Part shown: positions 31,791 through 42,655 of the stretch, piece by piece
How the letters are laid out: each line of letters starts with the position of its first letter
How positions within the stretch are numbered: position 1 is the stretch's first letter
Assembly: GCA_942159475.1 (NCBI GenBank)
Contig: OW804099.1
Span: 9,935,954 to 9,999,953 of the forward strand
Direction: 5' to 3'
DNA length: 64,000 nucleotides
From: Sthenelais limicola
Lineage: Eukaryota > Annelida > Polychaeta > Phyllodocida > Sigalionidae
Notes under the pieces: generated by a model
Seen by the model: only the letters and a program-made list of their open reading frames with translations
Told to the model about the DNA's origin: nothing
The model's database searches: none
Program-made: the position numbers and the translations under genes

Positions 31791-34036
31791 TATGGGTCAG
31801 GTCGCCCAGAAATGTACAATTGCTGTTGGAATGGCAATTTTAAAAACTTGGTAAACTAATATGTTAATCGATCTTATTTCATAGAATACATCTCCAATTT
31901 TAAGTAGATATAAATTATACTACAATAGTCCAAGTGGTTCAGGTTTATTTCCGGGCTGAATTAAAAGGTAAATGCGGTTTTTCAGCTTTAATAAAAAATA
32001 AACCTCTTCACACACATATGGGTCAGATTTTCAGAAAATGTACAATTGGCAGCTGTACACATTTAGGAAATTCTCCTAAATTAGGCTGCAATTTGGTCAA
32101 TACTAGGTAAATTCGAGAATCATCTGCATTGCATTGATTCAAGCAATCTGTTTGGTCAGGTTGAACTGTATTCTGAACTTTATTTTTGTCTGAAATTTGG
32201 GTTATTTGAGAGGATTGGTGAAGGTGAATTGTACATTTTCTGAAAATCTGACCCATATGATGATAAAGAGCAAATTAAGCCTGGTAGTTTTACATAGATA
32301 TTGTGTCAAAGTAAGTTTAATTACTCAGTACGATATCTGATAAAGTTTGTGGTCATAGACACTCCCCTTACATATGTATTTCACATCTCAATCTTAGTTA
32401 ATGTTTAAAAAAAGATTTATTTTAAATAAATTAATTAAAAATGAATTCCTCTATGCATAATATAGTACTAAAGGCTGTAATACATTTGACATCCATGCAC
32501 TAATGCATTAAGATATCTTCCATGCAGCTACTTTTGCATGAATCCCCTGCCTTCTCATCCTATACAGCTTGTTTAAAAGGGCCATAGAGCCAGGACCATG
32601 CTCATATATTTTCATTTATATTCTGTTTAGTGTCAGAATGACACTCAAATATAAAGAAAAACCTGACAATATAAAGTCCATATAGCCAGATAACAGAATC
32701 CAAAGTTTTTTTTTATTTGGACCATTAATGACCTTTTAATCACAAAAAGATCTATATTTCTGTTAAAACTAATATAATAACAGAGGATACAGAGGTCCAA
32801 AAAATAATTTTCTTCACACGCTTTTTTTAAAGCTGGAATCACTTTTGGTACGAGTAAGACATCTTATGGTAAATTTTGGTGGTGTTTGATACATGTTTTG
32901 TCTGTCTAATTAAAAGAATCATTGAATTGTGTCCCATCAGTGATCTATTTAATGCTATTTTTCCAAGGTATAACTAAATATTAGGTTAAGGAAAAGCAAT
33001 ATTCAAGAAGAGAATGCCTATACATGGATATAGTAGCCGAAATTTAATTTGCAAAGTCAAAACAAGCCATGAAATAAGGGCATTTCCGAATTTGGCTTTT
33101 GTCCCAACAGTGATAACTAAAATACCTTAATTATCTCTAAAAAGCATGATTTGATAAGAACTTCACATTATCAAGACTGTTTATGACTATTTATTATCAT
33201 AACAACCAATATCTATAGTTGATCTTTTTTTCAGTAACTAGATTGTGTGAAAATACAGCAAAAGGGCCTTTCTCAGATGTTTGGACCTGGACAAAAGGGC
33301 TTTGAATTTCAAAAATAAAATACCAAGTTATTCATTTTTGTAAATGACACCCACCTTCTAACATCTGTGCTGCTTTGTGAATTCACTTACTACTGTCTGG
33401 GGATCATATTTAGCTTTAAAACTGAGCCCACACTCCCATTGTATGGGTGAGTGAAATGAGGTGTGAAAGCAAAGTGGCACATGAGGTGTGTGTGACATTG
33501 ACGTATACTGACTTCCTGAATTCACAAAGGCCTGAGTTTTGGCACAGAGAACGCCCACTATATGTTGAGATTAAATAATGAAAACTTAGTCACTTTTATA
33601 TAACATGAATCATTTTTTATGACCTTATTATCGTTTTTGGCCCTTTGTCCCAACAGTGATAATTTTAGTATAAAACCTCCTCAGTCTTAGACAAATTCGC
33701 GCAGACCTTTTAGATTCATTTAGGTCACATGTAAGAGATTTTACTCATACTTTGAATTATCTCTAATAAAGTTATTTCCACCCAATATAATTAAGAACAT
33801 CTCTTATTGAAAATAACAGGTCGATCCTAAATATGGTAATGCCCTACTAGGTAGCTATAGCCCAATATGAATGGAAGTGTGGCAATAGGTACTTACATAC
33901 CCCTACAACATAATCTAAAACATAATGGAAAGTAAGAAATTACCCAGAGTTTAGTATTTTCTCTAAAATATAGCCTCAAAGTCGGGATTCATGGAAATCA
34001 GCAGCAATTGTACATTTCTAGGCGACCTGACCCATA
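31791..34036. mobile_element. 2.25-kb TIR DNA transposon related to MITE family 1
   Basis: Starts TATGGGTCAGGTCGCCCAGA then AATGTACAATTGCTG. It ends with the exact inverted complement but for one base: 35-bp TIRs with 34 matches. TA flanks both ends if the element is taken from TGGGTC to GACCCA. The TIR shares TGGGTCAG and GAAA-TGTACAATTG with the ~240-bp MITE family, one copy of which (32018-32256) is inserted inside. The interior repeats GTCCCAACAGTGAT at about 33105 and 33650 (diverged at 32934). No transposase frame is visible, so it is a long non-autonomous or decayed member, probably of a TA-duplicating (Tc1/mariner-like) group. Confidence 0.75.
32018..32256 (+). mobile_element. MITE family 1, complete reference-quality copy
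   Basis: TATGGGTCAGATTTTCAGAA, AATGTACAATTGGCAGCT at the left; GAATTGTACATTTTCTGAAA, ATCTGACCCATA at the right. TIRs are nearly perfect over 30 bp with TA at both flanks. Nested in the 2.25-kb element, so it inserted later. Confidence 0.85.
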
Positions 34037-34116
34037 TTTATAAAGTTCATTGTCCTTCATTGTCCTCTTCTATTAAAGTTATAATTCATAGCCCCGATCT
34101 CACCTGTTCACCTTTC

Positions 34117-34153
34117 ACTAGGGGATTTGCATGCGTCATTGCGCATGTCTACT
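34117..34153. mobile_element. MITE family 2 end fragment
   Basis: TAGGGGATTTGCATGCGTCA TTGCGCATGTCTACTACAG matches one end of the copy at 1036-1379 and breaks off exactly where MITE family 1 sequence starts. Confidence 0.6.
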
Positions 34154-34393
34154 ACAGAGTCATATTTTTAGAAAATAAACAATTGGCAGCTCTACACATT
34201 TAGAAAATTCTGCTAAGGTACCCTGAAAAATGAAGAATATTGGGTATATCTGAGTATTATTAGGTATCGCATTGTTTTAAAGTATCAGTTCTGTTGTGTT
34301 ATACTGCATTTTGAAGCATTTCTCTTCTCATAAATGTGGGTTATTTGAGAGGATTGGAGAAGGCGAATTGTACATGTTCTGAAGATCCGACCC
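34154..34393 (+). mobile_element. MITE family 1, copy with eroded left TIR
   Basis: GAGTCATATTTTTAGAAAAT, CAATTGGCAGCTCTACACAT at the left; GAATTGTACATGTTCTGAAG, ATCCGACCCTA at the right. It directly abuts a family 2 end. Confidence 0.7.
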
Positions 34394-34631
34394 TAAATCA
34401 CCTGCTGCGATGGATTTGGTTCAATCTGACATATGAGACATTTGTAAAAGGCTTATTGGCAAATTGTATTATGTTCCCAGGCGTTTCCACCTTTACACTT
34501 ATGTAATGATATTTTGTTTTAGTCAGAATTATGTAATTCCCTACTGTCAACATGCATTCATATTCACTGCAGATATGCCACGCCCTTCCTATTGCGTACA
34601 TACCCAATAGCAGCAGGATTGTTTCGCCAAC

Positions 34632-34820
34632 TTCGCCATTCTTCTCAAATAACCCGAATTTCAGACGAGAATAAAGTTCAAAATAGAGCTCAACCTAACC
34701 AAACAGATTGCTAGAATCAATGCAATGTCGAATATACTCGAATTTACTCGAATTGGTATTGACCAAATTGCAGCCTAAATGTGTACAGCTGCCAATTGTA
34801 CATTTTCTGAAAATCTGACT
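34632..34820 (-). mobile_element. MITE family 1, truncated copy
   Basis: CTTCTCAAATAACCCGAATT through CTGCCAATTGTACATTTTCT; ends TCTGACTCA. The opposite TIR is missing. Confidence 0.65.
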
Positions 34821-34887
34821 CAAACAACTTGCGTGGGATTAAGCAGTTAATGTCTATAATAATGGAAAGTGACCTCACGTCACATCT

Positions 34888-35128
34888 TATGGGTCACATT
34901 GTCAGAAAATGTACAATTAGTCTTCACCAATCCTCTCAGATAAGCCAAATTTAAGAAGAAAGGTAGGTTAAAAATACAATTTAACATAACCAGACATGTT
35001 TATCGAATGAATTCAATACAGAATATATTCAGGTGTACCTAGTATTTGTAATTTTTTACTCTAATTTAGCAGTATTTGAGACATGTGTAGAATAGTAGAT
35101 TGTGCATTTTCTGAAAATCTGACCCATA
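34888..35128 (-). mobile_element. MITE family 1 copy
   Basis: TATGGGTCACATTGTCAGAA, AATGTACAATTAGTCTTCAC at the left; TGTGCATTTTCTGAAAATCT, GACCCATA at the right; TA-flanked. Confidence 0.8.
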
Positions 35129-35159
35129 CAGACTTTTCGATTTTCCTTTTCTACACCTT

Positions 35160-37745
35160 CATACATAGTGCTAACTACTCATATATAGTGCTAACTACAC
35201 ATATATAGTGCTAACTACTCATATATAGTGCTGACTACTCATGTATAGTGCTAACTACTCATGTATAGTGCTAACTACTCATATATAGTGCTAACTACTC
35301 ATATATAGCGCTGACTACTCATGTACAGCGCTAACTACTCATGTACAGCGCTAACTACTCATGTATAGCGCTAACTACTCATGTATAGCGCTAACTACTC
35401 ATGTATAGCGCTAACTACTCATGTATAGTGCTAACTACTCATGTATAGTGCTAACTACTCATGTATAGTGCTAACTACTCATGTATAGTGCTGACTACTC
35501 ATGTATAGCGCTGACTACTCATGTATAGCGCTGACTACTCATGTATAGCGCTGACTACTCATGTATAGCGCTGACTACTCATGTATAGCGCTAACTACTC
35601 ATGTATAGCGCTAACTACTCATGTATAGCGCTAACTACTCATGTATAGCGCTAACTACTCATGTAAAGCGCTAACTACTCATGTACAGCGCTAACTACTC
35701 ATGTACAGCGCTAACTACTCATGTACAGCGCTAACTACTCATGTACAGCGCTAACTACTCATGTATAGCGCTAACTACTCATGTATAGCTGATAGTGCTA
35801 ACTACTCATGTATAGTGCTGACTACTCATGTATAGTGCTGACTACTCATGTATAGTGCTAACTACTCATGTATAGTGCTAACTACTCATGTACAGCGCTA
35901 ACTACCCATGTACAGTGCTAACTACTCATGTATAGTGCTGGCTCCTCATGTATAGTGCTGACTACTCATATACAGTGCTAACTACCCATATACAGTGCTA
36001 ACTACCCATGTATAGTGCTGACTACTCATACATAGTGCTAACTACCCATATATAGTGCTAACTACTCATGTATAGTGCTGACTACTCATACATAGTGCTA
36101 ACTACTCATATATAGTGCTGACTACCCATATATAGTGCTGACTACTCATATATAGTGCTGACCACTCATATATAGTGCTGACTACTCATATATAGTGCTG
36201 ACTACCCATATATAGTGCTGACTACTCATATATAGTGCTGACCACTCATATATAGTGCTGACCACTCATATATAGTGCTGACTACTCATACATAGTGCTA
36301 ACTACTCATATATAGTGCTGACTACTCATATATAGTGCTAACTACCCATGTACAGTGCTAACTACTCATACATAGTGCTAACTACTCATGTATAGTGCTA
36401 ACTACTCATGTATAGTGCTGACTACTCATACATAGTGCTAACTACTCATACATAGTGCTAACTACTCATACATTGTGCTGACTACCCATATATAGTGCTG
36501 ACCACTCATATATAGTGCTGACTACCCATATATAGTGCTGACTACCCATATATAGTGCTGACTACTCATATATAGTGCTGACTACTCATATATAGTGCTG
36601 ACTACTCATATATAGTGCTGACTACTCATATATAGTGCTGACTACTCATATATAGTGCTGACTACTCATATATAGTGCTGACTACTCATATATAGTGCTG
36701 ACTACTCATATATAGTGCTGACTACTCATATATAGTGCTGACTACTCATATATAGTGCTGACTACTCATATATAGTGCTGACTACTCATATATAGTGCTG
36801 ACTACTCATATATAGTGCTGACTACTCATGTATAGTGCTGACTACTCATGTATAGTGCTGACTACTCATATATAGTGCTGACTACTCATATATAGTGCTG
36901 ACTACTCATATATAGTGCTGACTACTCATATATAGTGCTAACTACTCATGTACAGTGCTAACTACTCATGTATAGTGCTGACTACTCATATATAGTGCTA
37001 ACTACTCATGTACAGTGCTAACTACTCATGTATAGTGCTGACTACTCATGTATAGTGCTGACTACTCATATATAGTGCTTACTACTCATATATAGTGCTA
37101 ACTACTCATACATAGTGCTAACTACTCATGTACAGTGCTGACTACTCATACATAGTGCTAACTACTCATGCATAGTGCTGACTACTCATGCATAGTGCTG
37201 ACTACTCATGCATAGTGCTCACTACTCATATATAGTGCTGACTACTCATATATAGTGCTTACTACTCATATATAGTGCTAACTACTCATATATAGTGCTA
37301 ACTACTCATGTACAGTGCTAACTACTCATGTATAGTGCTGACTACTCATGTATAGTGCTGACTACTCATGCATAGTGCTGACTACTCATGCATAGTGCTA
37401 ACTACTCATACATAGTGCTAACTACTCATACATAGTGCTAACTACTCATACATAGTGCTAACTACTCATACATAGTGCTAACTACTCATGCATAGTGCTG
37501 ACTACTCATGCATAGTGCTGACTACTCATGCATAGTGCTAACTACTCATACATAGTGCTAACTACTCATACATAGTGCTAACTACTCATGCATAGTGCTA
37601 ACTACTCATGCATAGTGCTGACTACTCATGCATAGTGCTGACTACTCATACATAGTGCTAACTACTCATACATAGTGCTAACTACTCATACATAGTGCTG
37701 ACTACTCATGCATAGTGCTGACTACTCATGCATAGTGCTAACTAC
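35160..37745. repeat. 20-bp satellite, ~129 units
   Basis: The unit is CATATATAGTGCTGACTACT, uninterrupted for 2.6 kb. Variants cluster: GTATAGCG/GTACAGCG units at 35.3-35.8 kb, ATATAGTGCTGAC units dominant at 36.1-36.9 kb, and CATAGTG units at 37.1-37.7 kb. One register slip with an extra GCTGATAG lies near 35788. Stops occur in every frame, so it is non-coding. Confidence 0.97.
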
Positions 37746-38152
37746 ATAGAGATTAGTACTGGGGAAGTAAATCACTGTATATCGGGGGAACCGGAGATGA
37801 AATGGATGTTGAAATAGAAAAGTCAAATCTGCTATTCTTTAACTACTACTTATAATAAATGTACTGGTGTTGTTTATTTCACTCAAGGCTTTCTGGCTTA
37901 CATGCCCTTTATCAGGAGTAGACATAGAGATTAGACATGGTCTAACATTGAAATAACAATACTTCAGTACCAAACTCATCCAGTCAAACCAATCCAATCT
38001 TAGATTTTCCAACGATTGGGATAAACAACAAAAGTATTCATTTTGAAAAACATTAAACAATGAAGTCAATGTAAATCTGTTTTAACCACGTAAATCCACA
38101 GCAATAAACACCGATTTGCGATAAATAATCAATTGCGATAAATAATCAATTG
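37746..38152. other. Intergenic; CTGATAAAGGGC / AGAAAG motif on minus strand
   Basis: Near 37870-37915 the minus strand reads CTGATAAAGGGCATGTAAGC then CAGAAAGCC, followed by AATAAA. This resembles the motif near 8004. No gene. Confidence 0.35.
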
Positions 38153-38217
38153 GAATTGATATTTAATTTTATTTATCTCAAATATTATTTGAGATAAATA
38201 AAATTAAATATCAATTC
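38153..38217. repeat. Perfect hairpin, 32-bp arms, 1-bp centre
   Basis: GAATTGATATTTAATTTTAT TTATCTCAAATA at 38153-38184, then one T, then its exact reverse complement at 38186-38217. Just upstream GCGATAAATAATCAATT is repeated twice in tandem. No coding frame. Confidence 0.9.
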
Positions 38218-38283
38218 TAAGTGATTGAGACAACCCAAAACACGAAGGGACACATATGTCTGTATTTGAAGGAGGTTTAAAAT

Positions 38284-38690
38284 GTAATGTGTTCTAGGAA
38301 AATGAGTCACAAGTCGCAAAATTGATATTTTTCAAAGTGTTTTCATCAGAAGATCTCTTTATTGAGATGTTCTGATTTTTAGAGGGTTTAGCACTTATAT
38401 AGTCATATTGATCCATGTAACACATTTCAGGATATTGTAGTGAATATATCCCTGCGTTTTGAAGGCCTTTGTATGGAGTATATTCAGTTACTTGACTGGT
38501 AATTACACATCCAGAAACATTACAAACTTTTTTTTTAAATAAAAATATAAAATTAACATAGAGATATACATCTTACATGTCCTAGTGTTTACTACCATTA
38601 GAATCACCTTTATCTCCTCTTTTCAACTATGATGATATCTCAAAATCCATATTTTGCGACTTATGACTCATTTTCCTGAAAAGGATCACA
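38284..38690. mobile_element. MITE family 3, near-complete copy
   Basis: GTAATGTGTTCTAGGAAAAT, GAGTCACAAGTCGCAAAA at the left; TTTTGCGACTTATGACTCAT, TTTCCTGAAAAGGATCACA at the right. Its interior aligns with 62792-63202. Confidence 0.8.
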
Positions 38691-38900
38691 TATAAGATAA
38701 GATAAGATAAGAAAATCTTTTATTTGTCAATGGCTCGATATTACATTAGGAAGGAGACAAACGGGTCTACATGTCTATATGAAAGAGGCATTCCATTTCT
38801 ACCGACAGTTACCCTTGATTTTGAATATATTCGACCTGGACTGGACCGAAAGAAATGAATGAGAAGAAAGATAGAATACAAGATATAAAATATAAGATAT
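38691..38900 (-). mobile_element. Retroposon 3' end with (TTATC)n tail
   Basis: On the minus strand GACAAATAAAAGATTTTCTT is followed by four TTATC repeats, as in the tails of CR1/L2-type LINEs or SINEs mobilised by them. It lies directly against the right end of a family 3 MITE. No RT coding remains nearby. Confidence 0.4.
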
Positions 38901-39390
38901 AAAATATGAATTATAAAGTGTAAGCTATATATATCAGAAGGATCCTATAACTATGACAATATATTATTGTTAAAATATGGCATTGAATATACTTTCATAG
39001 TGCCTTACATAGACTCGTAGGGGGGTCTCTGTCTGTACAGGAGACTTATTCTTGGAATTTTCGCTGTACTGCGAGGTTTTTAGGTACATGGGGCGATCTA
39101 CGTTTCGGTCTTACATTCGACTTCCATCAGGATATATCAGTGTTTATGGAACAGGCTGAGCTCTGGTGGCTTTTAAGAACAATTTCACCATTGAATTTTT
39201 TATTTCACAGGAGACACATTAATGAGTATAATTAAAATTGTGTTAATTAGATTAATTGGGGCAATAGCTAGAGATATTGTTGCGATGTTTTAATTATTTC
39301 CGTGTATACTTCCTTTCCTCCTGCGCTCAATGATACTACACCTTGTTTTACATTCATTTAATTATGTAAATCAACTAACGAGGATACTTA
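38901..39390. other. Intergenic; CTGATGG / CGAAACG motif on minus strand
   Basis: At 39096-39145 the minus strand reads CCTGATGGAAGTCGAATGTA then AGACCGAAACGTAG, the third instance of the motif seen near 8004 and 37870. No gene. Confidence 0.35.
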
Positions 39391-39626
39391 TATGGGTCTG
39401 ATTTTTCAGAAAATGTACAATTGCCAGCTCTACACATTTAGGAAATTCTCCTAAATTAGGCTGAAAAATGGTGAATACCAGCTTTTCTAAATTGGTATCA
39501 CATTTATTCAGAGTATCAGTTCTAGAATTTTTAACTGCATTTTGAAGCTCATTTTTGTCTTAAATGTGGGCTATTTGAGAGGATTGGGGAAGGCGAATTG
39601 TACATTCTCAGGAAATCTGACCCATT
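39391..39626 (+). mobile_element. MITE family 1 copy
   Basis: TATGGGTCTGATTTTTCAGA, AAATGTACAATTGCCAGCTC at the left; GAATTGTACATTCTCAGGAA, ATCTGACCCAT at the right. Confidence 0.8.
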
Positions 39627-39864
39627 ATATACATCATTAGAGCTTTTGACCAGCCTTTTAGGTAAAGCTACTTTATTTCAACTATTTTATCAGAAGCATC
39701 GCATTAATTTACTCATTGTTTGACCTGAAGGACAACAAACATGGACATTTTCCTTTTACCGACTGGGTGTTCTACCACATGCATCGAAACCACTCTAGGC
39801 CCAAAGATGAGAGAGTCCCTTCAAACGGAGGGAAAGCCTCTCGCCTCAAACCGCAAAGGGATAG

Positions 39865-39952
39865 CATGTTTTCTTGAGATTTTGCACTGACATACAATTC
39901 CCATAATTCCATGAAAATCGAGATTCAAGATGGCCGACATGCAACTCCCCTA
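39865..39952. mobile_element. MITE family 2, half copy, head-to-head with the next
   Basis: AGCATGTTTTCTTGAGATTT through ATGCAACTCCCCTA matches only one end of the family. It is joined inverted to the full copy at 39953, giving an imperfect palindrome with 68-bp arms (about 39885-40020, roughly 78% paired). Confidence 0.65.
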
Positions 39953-40296
39953 TAGGGGACTTGCATAGCCGCCATTTTGAATCTTGATTCGCAGGGAATT
40001 ATGGGACTAATGGTACTGTGTAAAATCTATTGAAAACATGCCATGTCCAGCATGGAATATTCATTGGTACTCCAATCTCAATATCCATGTGTCATGTATG
40101 TTTCCATAACACAAGACTTCATCTTTCCCATCATGCATTTGGTTTACATACATCAGTTATACAAGCTATGATATTGATGAAAACATTTCTGCATTTTTTG
40201 ATAAAAATGTTGCCAAATATTTTTATGTCAGATTTGAACTGAATCCGTCCCAGCATGCACTGGGATAGACATGCGGTGGCACATGCAAATCCCCTA
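39953..40296. mobile_element. MITE family 2, complete copy (344 bp)
   Basis: TAGGGGACTTGCATAGCCGC at the left; ACATGCAAATCCCCTA at the right. Same length as the copy at 1036-1379 and collinear with its reverse complement. A truncated family 1 MITE starts 6 bp later. Confidence 0.8.
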
Positions 40297-40302
40297 TTGG
40301 CA

Positions 40303-40509
40303 GCTGTACACATTTAGTAAATTTTGCTAAAATAGGCGGCAATTTGGTCAACTTAAAGTCAATTAGAGTATATTTGGCATTGCATTGATTCTAATAATGT
40401 GTTTGGTTAGGTTGAACTGCATTTTGAACTTTATTTTTGTCTGAAATTTGGATTATTTGAGAGGATTGGGGAAGGTGAATTGTACATTTTCTGTAAATCT
40501 GACCCCATA
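40303..40509 (+). mobile_element. MITE family 1, left TIR missing
   Basis: GCAGCTGTACACATTTAGTA through GAATTGTACATTTTCTGTAA, ATCTGACCCCATA. The left end is replaced by the family 2 element. Confidence 0.7.
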
Positions 40510-40572
40510 GATACTCCTCATCCACTGGCACGACAAGGGACCAAACTGTCCTTGCCAACAAGTGCAAAAGTA

Positions 40573-40672
40573 CAATGTCACTTTCACCAGTCCTCTCAAA
40601 TAACTCAAGTTGAACAACTGAAACGACATTCAAATTACAGTTCAACACAACCAAACAGAATTTGTGACCAGC
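40573..40672 (-). mobile_element. MITE family 1 fragment
   Basis: TGTCACTTTCACCAGTCCTC and CTCAAATAACTCAAGTTGAA match the reversed interior; both TIRs are missing or eroded. Confidence 0.45.
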
Positions 40673-41246
40673 CAAGCAGAAAGGGGACTCCAGGGCCAGT
40701 TTTTTTAATTTGGGTTTATTATAGATTCTGAATCTGCGTCTCCTCCTGAGTTAATAACCGAATTTGCCGAGATATGGGTTTTTTTGTACAGTTATGTCAG
40801 TGTTCAGTAGATGATCTCAAATTGATTGGATTGGTTGGAGTGACTAATGCATTTGGTTTGTATTTTTGGACAGATTTTATTCAGGTAGACAGACAGTTAC
40901 AATCTTCACACAAATAATTAAATAATTGTGATTGTCCTGACCTACAATGACTCTTTACAAAGCATGGAGTTTCTTTCTAATCCAAGTCAGTTTAGAATTA
41001 ATTGTTTTGAATTAATTGGTTTGTATAGAACAAAAGAAAATATCAGAAGCTATGATATTGGTGAAAGATCCTTATATCTCCCGATAGAGATGTTGCTATT
41101 TGTATGTCAGGTGCTCTATGTTTACCTCTCTCTGCTTTCCATTTTCCTATGGCTATCAGAGAGCAGCTCTCCAGCTGTGGGAGGTCTACATGCTCACTGT
41201 TATTTTTACACTACTGGCATGCAGTAAAAAAGCCCACAGTCGTCAT

Positions 41247-41282
<36 letters not shown>

Positions 41283-41874
41283 CAGTATGCCCTGAGTTGT
41301 GGGGTCTCAGTTCTGATCCTGGATTGTGGGATCCCATAGAACCAATAACCATACAGACAAAATAGTTACATATTTGGTTAGCCCTAACATCCGACATACC
41401 AAATCTGACAAAAAATAATTAATTTTCAACAAAAAAAAATGTGTTGCATTGTGGGATCCCCTTGTGGGGTCCCCTCTGACCTTGACCCTTGACCTCACTT
41501 GGAACCCACAAGGCCTGTGAGAAACATAGTACAGTATATACTCAAATCTAATCTCACACAGGATTGTGGGGTTTGTATGCAAATACTACCAGGTTTCTTC
41601 TTTATGTTTACTTTTCCTAATCAAAATGATGTTCCCGAAATGACACGTTTATTTATCAGTCATTATTGGGGAGATATGAAACAAGGAAATCCAGTATTAG
41701 ATTTTTACAAAAAACCTTGCTTGTTATGTGTTTAATGTTAGGGTGTTTATTGCTATGTATTACATCTGAAAACTGTATTGGATATGTCAGACATATCCAT
41801 ATACTGAGACTATCCTAAAGCGTATACATAATCTTTCTGTCTCGTGACTCATTTCTTTATAACACATGTTCATA
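40673..41874. other. Intergenic with (TA)n and isolated GTGGGGTCC words
   Basis: A TA dinucleotide run lies at about 41248-41281. From 41290 to 41580 GGATTGTGGGATCCC and related words are scattered, like the arrays at 42.3 and 46.4 kb. A family 3 end fragment (CTCGTGACTCATTTC) is at 41841. No gene. Confidence 0.45.
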
Positions 41875-42286
41875 TGTGATGTGTTTCGGAAAAATGAGTC
41901 ATAAGTCGCAAAATTCATATTTTTCAAAGTTGTTTACTTACAAGATCTCTTTGTTGGAACATTTTCATTTTTGGGGTGTCTAGTCCTTGTGGTTGTATGA
42001 ATACATGTACCAAAATTCAAGACTGTTTATTAAGTATATAAGTGTGTTATTTAGATCATCCTATTGAGTATATGTGGCTACTTTACTGATAATTATCGAC
42101 CTAGAAATATCGCAAACTTTTTTTTTTAAAAATAAAAATGTCTGACTAAAAAGATGAAAGTACTTATTAGATATCCTTAATGTTTACATTCATTAGAATC
42201 GGCTTGATCTCATCTTTCCAAATATGATGATATCTCAAAATCTAATTTTTGCGACTTATGACACATTTTCCTGAAACATATCACAT
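41875..42286. mobile_element. MITE family 3, complete copy (~412 bp)
   Basis: TGTGATGTGTTTCGGAAAAA, TGAGTCATAAGTCGCAAAAT at the left; TTTTGCGACTTATGACACAT, TTTCCTGAAACATATCACA at the right. The arms are about 40 bp. Confidence 0.85.
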
Positions 42287-42295
42287 ATATGTTCT

Positions 42296-42655
42296 CTTCC
42301 TGGACTGTGGGGTCAAGCATTATATGTCCTCTTCCTGGACTGTGGGGTCCTGTATATATATGTGTGATTTCATCCTGGATTGTGGGGTCCAGGATGTATG
42401 CTCTCACCCTGGACTGTGGGGTCCTGTATATAGCTGTGATTTCATCCTGGACCGTGGGGTCCTGTATATATATGTGTGATTTCATCCTGGATTGTGGGGT
42501 CCAGGATGTATGCTCTCACCCTGGACTGTGGGGTCCAGTATATATGTGTAATCTTATCCTGGATGTTCCCTTCCTGATATGTTAGGTCTTGCATATAATG
42601 TTCTCATCATGGAATATGGGGTTCTGTATAATGTTCTCATTCTGGACTGTGGGTT
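42296..42655. repeat. GTGGGGTCC tandem array, first block
   Basis: Irregular 35-50-bp units built on TCATCCTGGACTGTGGGGTC plus CTGTATATATATGTGTGATT; about eight units. A stretch of about 170 bp (42336-42515) is nearly identical to 46395-46570, pointing to recent duplication or gene conversion between the two blocks 4 kb apart. Confidence 0.85.

Noticed and set aside
35160..37745. CRISPR-like array
   Set aside because: 20-bp units are directly contiguous with no unique spacers, in a eukaryotic context without cas genes. The same applies to the 34-, 36- and 44-bp arrays.
41248..41281. TATA-type promoter in TA repeats
   Set aside because: Simple dinucleotide repeat without any downstream exon; the same holds for 48045-48067 and 19420-19436.
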